A DNA stretch of 10,123 nt from an uncultured Prevotella sp. (GTDB lineage: Bacteria > Bacteroidota > Bacteroidia > Bacteroidales > Bacteroidaceae). Under the pieces are notes generated by a model that did not search any database, was not told the origin of the DNA, and worked only from the letters and a program-made list of their open reading frames with translations. Each line of letters starts with the position of its first letter. Positions within the stretch are counted from its first letter, which is position 1. Shown here in pieces: positions 1 to 6,588 of the stretch. A program made the position numbers and the translations under genes. The stretch covers positions 1-10,123 of the forward strand of contig CALGRN010000066.1 in the NCBI GenBank assembly GCA_937880835.1, read 5' to 3'.

Positions 1-438
1 GATATTGACAGACTGTATGAATACTGTCTCGACAAAGGATATGGCTTCTATGGTCTTACGGCAAGCACGCAAGAGGCTGTAAATCATTGGCGCGACATCA
101 CGGGAGCGGAATATCAGTTTGCCATAACCGACGAAACGACACTGAAAACGATGATACGCAGCAATCCCGGAATAATGCTGCTTAAAGACGGAAAGGTGAT
201 AAGGAAGTGGAGTCATAACCGTATGCCGAAAGCGGAAGAACTCAACGACAGTCTCGATAAATTGGAAATAGGGCATATTCCTGACGACAGTGTACCGAAA
301 AAGATATTGAGAATCTTGCTTTGGTTTGTGCTTCCGCTGTTCATTCTCACTGTTGCCGACAGACTTTGGGCATGGACACGATGGTTGAAAATAAAGAAGA
401 AAAAGACAAAAATATATCAACTCTTAAAACACAAGAAG
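1..438 (+). CDS. DoxX-family membrane protein, C-terminal part (5' end outside window)
   Basis: The frame is open from base 1. The visible 146 residues hold a thioredoxin-like C-terminal region (ITGAEYQFAITDETTLKTMI, then SNPGIMLLKDGKVIRKW) followed by one hydrophobic segment (ILRILLWFVLPLFILTVADR) and a lysine-rich tail. This matches the C-terminal half of the Bacteroidetes DoxX-like proteins that commonly precede tpiA (BT_3928-type, from memory); the DoxX four-helix membrane part would lie upstream of the window. Its role is not firmly known; by family it is an inner-membrane, possibly redox-linked protein. The frame has no stop before the tpiA start and continues in phase into TpiA, so the end given here is only the last codon before the tpiA ATG. 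A one-base change in the A-rich stretch at about 389-412 would end this protein at the TAA at 425-427. Family fairly sure, true C-terminus unsure. Confidence 0.7.
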
Positions 439-1200
439 ATGAGAAAGAAAATTGTAGCAGGCAACTGGAAAATGAATATGAACCTGCAAGAAGGCATGGC
501 TCTTGCAAAAGAGCTTAACGAAGCATTAGTGGCAGACAAGCCTAACTGCGATGTTGTGATATGCACACCGTTCATTCACTTGGCATCTGTCGCACAAGTG
601 ATTGACAACAACATCGTAAAACTCGGAGCACAGGACTGCGCAGATAAAGAAAAAGGCGCATATACGGGAGAGGTTTCGGCTGAAATGGTAAGAAGCACAG
701 GTGCAGAATACGTGATAATAGGACACTCCGAGCGTCGCCAATATTATCATGAGACACCCGAAATACTTAAAGAAAAGGTGCTGCTTGCACTCAAAAACGG
801 TCTGAAAGTTATATTCTGCATAGGCGAAACACTTGAAGAGCGTGAGGCAGACAAGCAGAACGACATAGTAAAAGCGGAACTTGAAGGCAGCGTATATAAC
901 CTTAGTGCAGAGGAATGGAAAAACATTATCCTCGCATACGAACCTATATGGGCTATCGGGACAGGCAAAACGGCAACATCAGAGCAGGCAGAAGACATGC
1001 TCGGGTACATTCGTTCTACAGTGGAAGAGAAGTACGGAAAGGATATTGCAGAAGAGACTTCAATACTATACGGGGGCAGTTGCAAACCGAGTAATGCCGC
1101 AGAACTGTTCGCAAAACCAAACATTGACGGAGGTCTTATAGGTGGAGCTGCACTGAAAGCAGACGACTTTAAAGGCATAATAGATGCATGGAAGAAATAA
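439..1200 (+). CDS. tpiA: Triosephosphate isomerase
   Basis: This cytoplasmic TIM-barrel enzyme of glycolysis and gluconeogenesis interconverts dihydroxyacetone phosphate and glyceraldehyde 3-phosphate. The product is 253 residues, normal for the family. All catalytic landmarks are present: N9 and K11 in GNWKMN, H96 in IIGHSERR, E168 in AYEPIWAIGTGK with the flexible loop 6 just after it, and the phosphate-binding YGGS (211-214) and GGLIGGA (231-237) strands. The start is ATG 439 because MRKKIVAGNWKM is the usual N-terminus; AAGAAG directly before it is a weak ribosome-site candidate. The reading frame is open upstream into the DoxX-like gene with no stop between, so a fused product is formally possible. 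A 14-bp stem-loop follows the stop. Confidence 0.98.
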   Translation: MRKKIVAGNWKMNMNLQEGMALAKELNEALVADKPNCDVVICTPFIHLASVAQVIDNNIVKLGAQDCADKEKGAYTGEVSAEMVRSTGAEYVIIGHSERRQYYHETPEILKEKVLLALKNGLKVIFCIGETLEEREADKQNDIVKAELEGSVYNLSAEEWKNIILAYEPIWAIGTGKTATSEQAEDMLGYIRSTVEEKYGKDIAEETSILYGGSCKPSNAAELFAKPNIDGGLIGGAALKADDFKGIIDAWKK

Positions 1201-1210
1201 AAAACTTCTC

Positions 1211-1250
1211 GTTTCGGCAGATCGTATAAATAATGACGGTCTGCCGAAAC
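1211..1250 (+). terminator. Stem-loop after tpiA, no U-tract
   Basis: Arms 1211-1224 and 1237-1250 pair over 14 positions with one G-T wobble, leaving a 12-base A/T-rich loop. The stem begins 10 bases after the tpiA stop and ends 24 bases before the next start. What follows is ATATAATATA and not a T-run, so it may be a weak terminator, an RNA-processing site or a 3'-end stabiliser inside the operon. Confidence 0.6.
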
Positions 1251-1274
1251 ATATAATATAAAATACAAAAGATA

Positions 1275-1970
1275 ATGAAAAAAATCGTCGCAACATTGAT
1301 AATATCGCTTTGCGCAATAACAGCCGTTAACGCGCAGACATTCCTTGACAACCTGCAAAAGAAGCAGAAAGGACAAGGAACGGTAACCGTAACGCAAAGC
1401 AAGGACATCGACGACTTGGTTAACGGCAAAAACAAGCAGCATCAGACAAATACTGTAAAGCCAAAAGTACAGGACAAACAGAATGCTGCCGCTAAGAAAG
1501 AAAGCTCACGTGTTGTAACGGATGCGAACAAGGAAAAAGCTACTGTACAACACGACAAAGATAAAAGAGACAGCACACAAGAGAAACAGCATCAAGAAAA
1601 AGAAACATACAGACACGAACCGGTGCGCAAACCCGACACGGCAGAAAGCAACGAAGACTTCAATATACCTGAAATAAACACGCGAAAGAAGGTCATGCGA
1701 GGAAGCCATAAAGTGACAGGATACCGCGTTCAGGTATTTGCGGGAGGCAATTCGCGTAAAGATCGACAAAAAGCAGAACAGATACGGAATAACATAAAGA
1801 TGAGATTTCCGACCGAACCGATTTACGTTCACTTCTATTCTCCACGCTGGATATGCCGCATGGGAAACTATCGCAGCTATCAAGAGGCAGAACAAATACT
1901 CAGACAAGTTAAGAATATGGGATATAAATCTGCTTGCATCGTAAGAGGAAAGATTACGGTTCAGTATTAA
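1275..1970 (+). CDS. SPOR-domain periplasmic protein
   Basis: A secreted protein of 231 residues. Residues 1-20 form a signal peptide (KK, hydrophobic core, AVNA before Q21). Residues 25-145 are a low-complexity, Lys/Gln/Glu/Asp-rich linker, probably disordered. Residues about 147-229 are a SPOR domain beginning TGYRVQVFAGGNSRKDRQKA, with the characteristic alternation of beta strands and helices and the RMGNYRSYQEAEQ segment. SPOR domains bind peptidoglycan with stripped stem peptides, typically at division sites, so a periplasmic cell-wall-binding role is inferred. The signal peptide ends in A-Q with no lipobox cysteine, so it is probably soluble or loosely wall-bound. It lies 74 bases after tpiA, with a stem-loop between. 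The exact division or envelope function cannot be read from the sequence. Confidence 0.9.
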   Translation: MKKIVATLIISLCAITAVNAQTFLDNLQKKQKGQGTVTVTQSKDIDDLVNGKNKQHQTNTVKPKVQDKQNAAAKKESSRVVTDANKEKATVQHDKDKRDSTQEKQHQEKETYRHEPVRKPDTAESNEDFNIPEINTRKKVMRGSHKVTGYRVQVFAGGNSRKDRQKAEQIRNNIKMRFPTEPIYVHFYSPRWICRMGNYRSYQEAEQILRQVKNMGYKSACIVRGKITVQY

Positions 1971-1976
1971 AGAAGT

Positions 1977-2013
1977 CTGATAAAACCATTCAACAAGGCG
2001 GTTTTCCTATCAG
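1977..2013 (+). terminator. Bulged stem-loop between SPOR gene and folE
   Basis: CTGAT at 1977-1981 pairs with ATCAG at 2009-2013, and AAAACC at 1982-1987 pairs with GGTTTT at 2000-2005. CCT (2006-2008) is bulged and the loop is 12 bases. It starts 7 bases after the SPOR stop. No T-run follows, so a weak terminator or a processing hairpin is equally likely. Confidence 0.45.
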
Positions 2014-2052
2014 GGAACATCCGCAGATAACAAACATAACAATAATAAAGAA

Positions 2053-2646
2053 ATGAATCCTGAAATAGAACTGCGCGACGGATTGGACGAACTTGCCGTG
2101 CATTATAAAAGCATTCTGCAATTATTAGGTGAAGATCCGGAGCGTGAAGGGCTGCAAAAGACACCTATGCGCGTTGCAAAAGCGATGCAGATATTAACTC
2201 GCGGCTACACGCAAGACCCGCATAAGGTACTTACCGATGCTCTTTTCGCAGAGACATACAATCAGATGGTTATTGTAAAAGACATCGACTTCTTTTCTCT
2301 TTGCGAGCATCACATCATTCCGTTTTATGGAAAAGTGCATATAGCATACATCCCAAACGGGTACATAACAGGACTTAGCAAGGTTGCAAGGGTTGTAGAT
2401 ATATTCAGTCACCGCTTGCAAGTGCAGGAAAGAATGACGCAACAGATAAAAGACTGCATACAAGACACTCTCAAACCGCTTGGAGTAATGGTTGTCGTTG
2501 AAGCAAAACACATGTGCATGCAGATGCGTGGAGTGGAGAAACAGAATGCGATAACCACCACAAGTGATTTCAGCGGAGCATTCAATCAGGCAAAAACAAG
2601 AGAAGAGTTTATGACCCTTCTGCGTGGCGAATCAAAGAAAATATAA
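2053..2646 (+). CDS. folE: GTP cyclohydrolase I
   Basis: This cytoplasmic enzyme converts GTP to 7,8-dihydroneopterin triphosphate, the first step of tetrahydrofolate and pterin synthesis, and in some bacteria feeds queuosine-type pathways. The product is 197 residues of the type I (FolE) family. Zinc ligands are C84 and H87 in SLCEHHIIPF and C155 in HMCMQMRG; the 71-residue spacing of the cysteines matches the E. coli enzyme. Other family motifs are DPEREGLQKTPMRVAKA (28-44), GLSKVARVVD (107-116) and the substrate-site RLQVQERMT (121-129). The start at 2053 gives a typical short helical N-terminus. It sits 82 bases after the SPOR gene and 113 bases before the lipoprotein gene. No other folate gene is visible in the window, so the linkage is positional and does not show a pathway. 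Confidence 0.97.
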   Translation: MNPEIELRDGLDELAVHYKSILQLLGEDPEREGLQKTPMRVAKAMQILTRGYTQDPHKVLTDALFAETYNQMVIVKDIDFFSLCEHHIIPFYGKVHIAYIPNGYITGLSKVARVVDIFSHRLQVQERMTQQIKDCIQDTLKPLGVMVVVEAKHMCMQMRGVEKQNAITTTSDFSGAFNQAKTREEFMTLLRGESKKI

Positions 2647-2759
2647 CGCATGACATGTTTTTATATCGCACGAAAACTCATAAGAAGCGGAAAAAATAAC
2701 GAAAAATATTGTGAACATCACTATATATAAATAATGTGTAAATAAATAAAATAACAATT

Positions 2760-3434
2760 ATGAAAAGAACAAAAACACATCTTATCCTTGCATTTTGCTG
2801 CATGGCGGCATTATTGCTGGCATCTTGCACCGAAGAACCGAACGACAAATACGTTTACACTCCTCTTACGCAAGAGCAGAAAACGGCTCAGATAAACACT
2901 ATTGCGGGCAACTATGAAGGTTATGCTTACTACGACAGACGAGAAGGAAAGTTTACCGATTCGACAGAAGTGAAATGGGTAATTACCGCAAGCGACTCTT
3001 TAATGGTTATGGAAAAATTTCCAATAAAGGCTCTCAGAAGCCTCATAAGCGATGCAAAGCTGAAAGATGCAATAACCAAAGACAGTGTCAAGAGAATGAA
3101 TGCCAATATATATCTTTACAAACCCTACGGCGTAGCCGATGAAAGATTGAACAGCACCTACTTCTATCATGTAGTGCCCTTTGGCAGCAAAGAGTTTGTA
3201 ATGGACTTCTATCTGATCTACGGCGACGTTTATCGTAATGCAACATTGACATTCATTTCGCATTCAATTAACAGCAACCTGCTGTCGGGAGGTTTCTATA
3301 CTGCGTCGCAGATGTCGTTTGAACTGATACCGAAAAGTCTGAAAATTACCAACGAGACAGGCGGTCTCATAATAGATTCGCCTATGAGCATGGAAGTGCC
3401 TTTAAGGTTTACAGCCGTTAAAACAAGCAAATAG
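2760..3434 (+). CDS. Putative lipoprotein, DUF4840-like
   Basis: A 224-residue protein with a lipoprotein signal: MKRTKTH, a hydrophobic core, then the lipobox LASC with the acylated Cys at 23, followed by TEEPND. The mature part is beta-rich, and NTIAGNYEGYAYY near residue 50 recalls small Bacteroidetes lipoproteins with a lipocalin-like or DUF4840 fold. I assign that family from memory of this gene neighbourhood as well as from the sequence, so it is tentative. The protein should be anchored in the outer membrane. No catalytic motif is visible. The exonuclease gene begins only 4 bases after its stop, so the two are almost certainly co-transcribed. The 113-base gap upstream is A/T-rich and shows no clear promoter. 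Function unknown. Confidence 0.85.
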   Translation: MKRTKTHLILAFCCMAALLLASCTEEPNDKYVYTPLTQEQKTAQINTIAGNYEGYAYYDRREGKFTDSTEVKWVITASDSLMVMEKFPIKALRSLISDAKLKDAITKDSVKRMNANIYLYKPYGVADERLNSTYFYHVVPFGSKEFVMDFYLIYGDVYRNATLTFISHSINSNLLSGGFYTASQMSFELIPKSLKITNETGGLIIDSPMSMEVPLRFTAVKTSK

Positions 3435-3438
3435 GCAG

Positions 3439-4188
3439 ATGAAACTGATTTCTTGGAACGTCAACGGGCTGCGTGCCTGTGTAGGAAAAGATTTTGAAGA
3501 GTATTTCAAAACATTGGATGCCGACTTCTTCTGTCTGCAAGAAACAAAGATGCAAGCAGGACAGTTGGAACTCTCATTCGACGGTTACGAGTCGTATTGG
3601 AACTATGCCGACAAGAAAGGATACTCCGGAACAGCCATCTATACGAAGCATCATCCGTTGAGCGTAAGCTACGGAATGGGAATAGATGAACACGACCACG
3701 AGGGCAGAGTCATAACTCTCGAAACACAAGACTTCTTTCTCGTCACCGTATATACGCCAAACTCGCAGGACGGTCTGCGCCGTCTTGACTATCGAATGAA
3801 ATGGGAAGACGACTTTCTTGCATATATTAAAAGGCTTGACAGCAGCAAACCTGTAATAATATGTGGCGATATGAATGTGGCACACGAGGAAATCGACCTT
3901 AAAAATCCTAAGACAAACCGTCGCAATGCAGGCTTTACCGATGAAGAAAGAGACAAGTTCAGCACTCTTCTCAGCAGCGGATTTACTGACACTTTCCGCC
4001 ATCTCTATCCCGAACAGGTAACATATTCGTGGTGGTCTTACAGATTTCAGGCACGTCAGAAGAATGCCGGTTGGCGCATAGACTACTTCGTAATATCGGA
4101 CAGATTGCGCGAACGGCTTGCCGATGCCAAGATACACACCGATATATATGGTTCTGACCACTGTCCGGTAGAACTTGAACTGAAATAA
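3439..4188 (+). CDS. xth: Exodeoxyribonuclease III / AP endonuclease
   Basis: A 249-residue DNA-repair nuclease of the exonuclease III / APE1 family (ExoA type), acting at abasic sites and on 3' ends in base-excision repair. Family motifs in order: SWNVNGLRA (5-13, N7), LQETK (33-37, metal ligand E35), GYSGTAIYTK (61-70), VYTPNSQ (104-110, Y105), GDMNVAHEEID (143-153, D144 and N146), AGFTDEER (164-171), then YSWWSYRFQARQKNAGWRID (196-215) and GSDHCPVEL (238-246, catalytic D240-H241 pair). It is full length. The start is fixed by MKLISWNVNG, the standard family N-terminus, 4 bases behind the lipoprotein stop. It is the last gene of the + strand run: a perfect 14-bp terminator stem begins 12 bases after its stop. 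The usual symbols are xth or exoA. Confidence 0.96.
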   Translation: MKLISWNVNGLRACVGKDFEEYFKTLDADFFCLQETKMQAGQLELSFDGYESYWNYADKKGYSGTAIYTKHHPLSVSYGMGIDEHDHEGRVITLETQDFFLVTVYTPNSQDGLRRLDYRMKWEDDFLAYIKRLDSSKPVIICGDMNVAHEEIDLKNPKTNRRNAGFTDEERDKFSTLLSSGFTDTFRHLYPEQVTYSWWSYRFQARQKNAGWRIDYFVISDRLRERLADAKIHTDIYGSDHCPVELELK

Positions 4189-4200
4189 GAAAAACAACAT

Positions 4201-4247
4201 AAAACCCTCTCCGAGCAATTCTCAAAAAGGATGTCGGAGAGGGTTTT
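4201..4247 (+). terminator. Intrinsic terminator after exonuclease III
   Basis: Arms 4201-4214 (AAAACCCTCTCCGA) and 4234-4247 form a perfect 14-bp stem with a G/C-rich centre, a 19-base loop and A4/T4 flanks built into the stem. It ends the operon and, given the A4 on the left arm, could also stop transcription from the opposite strand. Confidence 0.9.
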
Positions 4248-4306
4248 AAAATTCGGAATAATTTTTACAACGCGCTGAAATTTTCGATTATTTCAGGCTG
4301 AACATA

Positions 4307-4322
4307 TTTTCGTGCACGAAAA
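4307..4322. repeat. 16-bp perfect palindrome
   Basis: TTTTCGTGCACGAAAA reads the same on both strands with no spacer. A palindrome without a loop is better suited to binding a symmetric protein dimer than to an RNA hairpin. No gene start lies close by, so an operator role is only a possibility. Confidence 0.5.
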
Positions 4323-4387
4323 ACTAAAAAACACAAACAACTGATTATGAAAGACTTGACACAAGATAGAATTTATCATATATTCCG

Positions 4388-4444
4388 AAAGAATAGCTTT
4401 TATAATGTAAAAGCTATTCTTTTGCATTACAAAAGAATGCTTTT
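4388..4444. repeat. Two overlapping, mutually exclusive hairpins
   Basis: Stem A pairs 4388-4402 with 4408-4422, 15 perfect base pairs around the loop TAATG. The right arm of stem A (4409-4423) can instead pair with 4431-4444 (AAAAGAATGCTTTT), 14 base pairs with one bulged T and the loop GCATTAC, forming stem B. Only one can exist at a time in RNA. Short T-runs follow both. The arrangement resembles a terminator/anti-terminator pair or the remains of repeated hairpin elements; nothing shows which. Confidence 0.6.
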
Positions 4445-4498
4445 CAGCACACAAAAGTAACAAAACAGAATTGCAATAGTTATCCTTTTGCATCCCGA

Positions 4499-4559
4499 AA
4501 ACGAAAAAACAGCTCTTAAAAAGCGTAAGAGTTGCATTTCAAGAGCTGTTTTTTCGTTT
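4499..4559. terminator. Bidirectional terminator-like 19-bp stem
   Basis: Arms 4499-4517 and 4541-4559 are perfect reverse complements over 19 bases, with a GAGCTG core next to a T6 run on the + strand and, by symmetry, on the - strand. The loop is 23 bases. Within it CTCTTA (4513-4518) can alternatively pair with TAAGAG (4526-4531). The form is that of a bidirectional intrinsic terminator, but no coding gene ends nearby on either strand, which suggests an unrecognised short transcript. Confidence 0.7.
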
Positions 4560-4749
4560 CCCAAATTCAGAAATTCATTTACATTTTAATAATTTTTCTG
4601 CCGTAAAGATATTATCTTCATAACAAACTCGTTGACGTGCATTGAGCAATCATTATATCACAATGAGAATAGGGAGAAAATCATATTGAAATTTATCGGC
4701 AAACATTCTCAGACAACACCAAATGGCTTTATTGATGCCGGAAAATAAC

Positions 4750-4786
4750 AAATCCCCGTTTTCTAAATCAGAACTCGGGGATTTTT
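4750..4786 (+). terminator. GC-rich intrinsic terminator
   Basis: AAATCCCCG (4750-4758) pairs with CGGGGATTT (4776-4784) and runs into a T5 stretch at 4782-4786 on the + strand. On the - strand the stem is followed by a weaker T-rich tract (ATTTGTTATTTT), so it could work in both directions. No protein gene is seen directly upstream on either strand. Confidence 0.7.
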
Positions 4787-4822
4787 CTTGTAACAGAATA
4801 ATTTGATCATGTGTTTCTTCTC

Positions 4823-4900
4823 TTATGAAGGTTCCTCTTCGCCTATGCAATCAGCACCGTGTGAGAGCGAAACGATCATATTTCGACTTTCCGTTAACAT
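4823..4900 (-). CDS. Possible 25-residue small protein
   Basis: A short frame beginning MLTESRNMIV and ending CIGEEEPS. AAGAAGA directly before the ATG resembles a ribosome site. It lies between a Bacteroidetes-type -7 box (5002-5009, - strand) and a stem-loop at 4750-4784 that could terminate - strand transcription. I recognise no family, and a frame of this size is expected by chance. It is listed because the flanking signals agree in direction. Confidence 0.2.
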   Translation of the reverse strand: MLTESRNMIVSLSHGADCIGEEEPS

Positions 4901-5001
4901 TCTTCTTACGGTAATACGATTATAATCGCAATTATATTATCTGATACCGTTATCTAATCATATCATCAGCAACACTGTTTGTTGCTATTTGTTTGCGATT
5001 G

Positions 5002-5009
5002 CAAAGGTA
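5002..5009 (-). promoter_or_regulatory. Candidate -7 box for a - strand transcript
   Basis: Read on the - strand the sequence is TACCTTTG, a match to the Bacteroidetes sigma-70-type -7 element TAnnTTTG. I see no good -33 TTTG/TTG at the usual spacing. Transcription would begin near 4995 and run left into the intergenic region. Confidence 0.3.
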
Positions 5010-5080
5010 ATGATTTAGTTCTTAACGAATAAGGTTTTAACTTTATTTTATCACCTTTTTATTCATTTTTTCGAGATTGC

Positions 5081-5108
5081 TACAAAATGCAACAACTGAC
5101 ATTTTGTA
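5081..5108. repeat. 9-bp inverted repeat downstream of fucosidase
   Basis: TACAAAATG (5081-5089) and CATTTTGTA (5100-5108) are perfect reverse complements around a 10-base spacer. It lies about 145 bases past the fucosidase stop on that gene's strand. The stem is A/T-rich and no T-run follows, so it is a poor terminator; it is the only perfect stem of this size close to that gene's 3' end. Confidence 0.4.
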
Positions 5109-5252
5109 AACCTGTTCATAAACCATGACCTTTCATAAGACTTGACAGCGACACGAAAAAGCTATTCCTGCCGGCTTCACGTTGCATTTCGTCATTTGTC
5201 CGTTACAATCGCAATGCACTTCCGTACAGCATCTGTCAGGCTGCAATCCATG

Positions 5253-6560
5253 TTATTTTATCGTCAGTTCAACAACGCAGTCGATGTCTTTCGGCACTGC
5301 TTTAAGCTCTAACGTTACACCGTTTTTGCCACGAGTGAAATCAACCTTGCTGCGATCAACGAACATTACGGCATCCGTAACTTTGACATTTACGAGCGGA
5401 AGGAATAGTCCTTTGTCCTGCAAATTAAGAATATGCACGTAGAGTTTTTTTCCTTTCTGCGTGCTTACTCCCCATTCGTGTGGTGCAACAATGCCGCCGC
5501 GAGTGCCATATATTGTTTCTCCGTATGTATTCATCCACTCTCCTATTTCGGCAAGACGCTGCACGGCAGCAGCCGGAAGTTCTCCATCAGGCTGCGGTCC
5601 TACGTTCAACAGGAGGTTGGCATTTCTTCCTGCGGCACGCACGAGAAGATGTATCAGCTCTTTCGTTGATTTATACATGGTGTCGGTAATATTATATCCC
5701 CAGCATCTGTTCATTGTTTCGCAAGATTCAAGAGGCAGACGGCTTATGCCGTTTTTGCCCGAATAACCTGCTTTGTTCTCTCCCGGCAGGTCGCGTTCGA
5801 ATATCTGTATGTCTTCACCTGCAAAGGGAACTTCGTGATGATTGTTTGCAACGAGACAGGCAGGTTGCAACTTATGTATAAGCTCATATTGTCCGCCGAG
5901 CTGCCAGTCGAACGGTTTGGCATCGCTGTCGTGGTCCCAAACGCCGTCGAACCATATCGCTCCGATTTCTCCGTAATTGGTAAGAAGCTCTGTAAGCTGT
6001 TTGTTCATGAACGAATAGTAGCTGTCCCAGTTCTGTTTATCAGTCGGTCTGCCGAGCAGTCTGCCTGTTCTTCCGAGCGGATAGTCGAGTCTGTGCCAGT
6101 CGAGATGCGAATAATAGAAGTTGAGCACAATACCTTCGCGCTTGCAAGCCTCAGCAAGTTCTTTCATCACATCGCGCTTGAAAGGTGTTGCATCCACTAT
6201 ATCGTAATCGTCTGCCTTAGTGTCGAACATGGAAAAACCATCGTGATGACGCGATGTTATCGTTATATATTTTGCGCCGGAAGCCTTTATTGCCTTGACC
6301 CAAGCATCAGCGTTAAACTTTGACGGACAAAATCCTGCGGCGAGTTTCGGATATTCCAGATAGTTGATATCCTTGTTGTTCATCACCCATTCTCCTGCTC
6401 CGAGCATCGAATATATGCCCCAGTGCAGGAATACTCCGAACTTTCTGTCTTGAAATTCCTTACGTGCTTTGAGATTTTCCTTTGTAGGAATGTATCCTTC
6501 TTGTGCAAAAACGGCTGTGCTTACAAGCAAAACCCAAATAGATATTAGAAACTTTTTCAT
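5253..6560 (-). CDS. Secreted alpha-L-fucosidase, GH29
   Basis: A 435-residue glycoside hydrolase of family 29 that releases alpha-linked L-fucose from glycans (mucin, milk or plant type) by a retaining mechanism. Residues 1-19 are a signal peptide (MKKFLISIWV, cut after VFA), so it is periplasmic or exported. The catalytic (beta/alpha) barrel shows FGVFLHWGIYS (41-51), SRHHDGFSMFD (103-113) and AIWFDGVWD (201-209), where D205 is the expected nucleophile. FERDLPGE (254-261) probably carries the acid/base Glu. ETMNRCWGYN (281-290) and NLLLNVGPQPDG (315-326) are also family motifs. Residues about 350-435 form the C-terminal beta-sandwich. An in-frame ATG exists at 6629, but the start at 6560 is preferred: it begins the signal peptide, and a promoter box lies inside the extension. 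It stands alone, with no other sugar-utilisation gene beside it. Linkage specificity cannot be told. Confidence 0.93.
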   Translation of the reverse strand: MKKFLISIWVLLVSTAVFAQEGYIPTKENLKARKEFQDRKFGVFLHWGIYSMLGAGEWVMNNKDINYLEYPKLAAGFCPSKFNADAWVKAIKASGAKYITITSRHHDGFSMFDTKADDYDIVDATPFKRDVMKELAEACKREGIVLNFYYSHLDWHRLDYPLGRTGRLLGRPTDKQNWDSYYSFMNKQLTELLTNYGEIGAIWFDGVWDHDSDAKPFDWQLGGQYELIHKLQPACLVANNHHEVPFAGEDIQIFERDLPGENKAGYSGKNGISRLPLESCETMNRCWGYNITDTMYKSTKELIHLLVRAAGRNANLLLNVGPQPDGELPAAAVQRLAEIGEWMNTYGETIYGTRGGIVAPHEWGVSTQKGKKLYVHILNLQDKGLFLPLVNVKVTDAVMFVDRSKVDFTRGKNGVTLELKAVPKDIDCVVELTIK

Positions 6561-6588
6561 TATTTGATAATAGTATTTAGAATGTCTG

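Larger units (their letters stand above)
4248..5252. other. 1-kb convergent intergenic region, no convincing protein gene
   Basis: This lies between the ends of exonuclease III (+) and the fucosidase (-). I found no frame with recognisable protein similarity; the longest open frames (about 65 codons, - strand, 4293-4493 and 4653-4850) have no signal, motif or family resemblance. It does hold a series of inverted repeats, listed separately: 4275-4296 (7-bp arms, CTGAAAT/ATTTCAG), 4307-4322, 4388-4444, 4499-4559, 4750-4784, 4968-4986 (AGCAAC/GTTGCT) and 5081-5108. One to several small RNAs, or decayed mobile DNA, are possible. Confidence 0.6.

Noticed and set aside
321..518. 65-codon + strand frame, rich in Lys/Glu, across the DoxX/TpiA junction
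   Set aside because: It overlaps the conserved start of TpiA in another frame. It could only matter if the DoxX-like gene were shifted into it, which would make an unusual tail ending inside tpiA.
747..1442. 231-codon open frame on the - strand across the end of tpiA and the start of the SPOR gene
   Set aside because: It lies opposite two clear genes, has a Ser/Phe/Tyr/Leu-rich composition typical of antisense reading, and shows no family motif.
3574..4218. 214-codon open frame on the - strand opposite exonuclease III
   Set aside because: It is a mirror of a strongly supported conserved gene, with no independent start signal or recognisable domain.
4452..4459. TACTTTTG on the - strand as a -7 promoter box
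   Set aside because: No -33 element and no plausible gene downstream on that strand; such matches are common in A/T-rich DNA.
4293..4493. 66-codon - strand frame in the intergenic region
   Set aside because: It is made of the hairpin repeats at 4388-4444, has no motif, and its composition is expected from A/T-rich DNA.
4201..4559. CRISPR array or tandem repeats
   Set aside because: The repeated units are inverted arms of hairpins with different sequences, not regularly spaced direct repeats with unique spacers.
4560..4750. 6S RNA, tmRNA or tRNA gene ahead of the terminator at 4750
   Set aside because: I could not find a cloverleaf, a tRNA-like acceptor end or the long bulged-rod pairing of 6S RNA; left as unknown.
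5835..6323. 162-codon + strand frame inside the fucosidase gene
   Set aside because: It is antisense to GH29 catalytic motifs and shows no family of its own.
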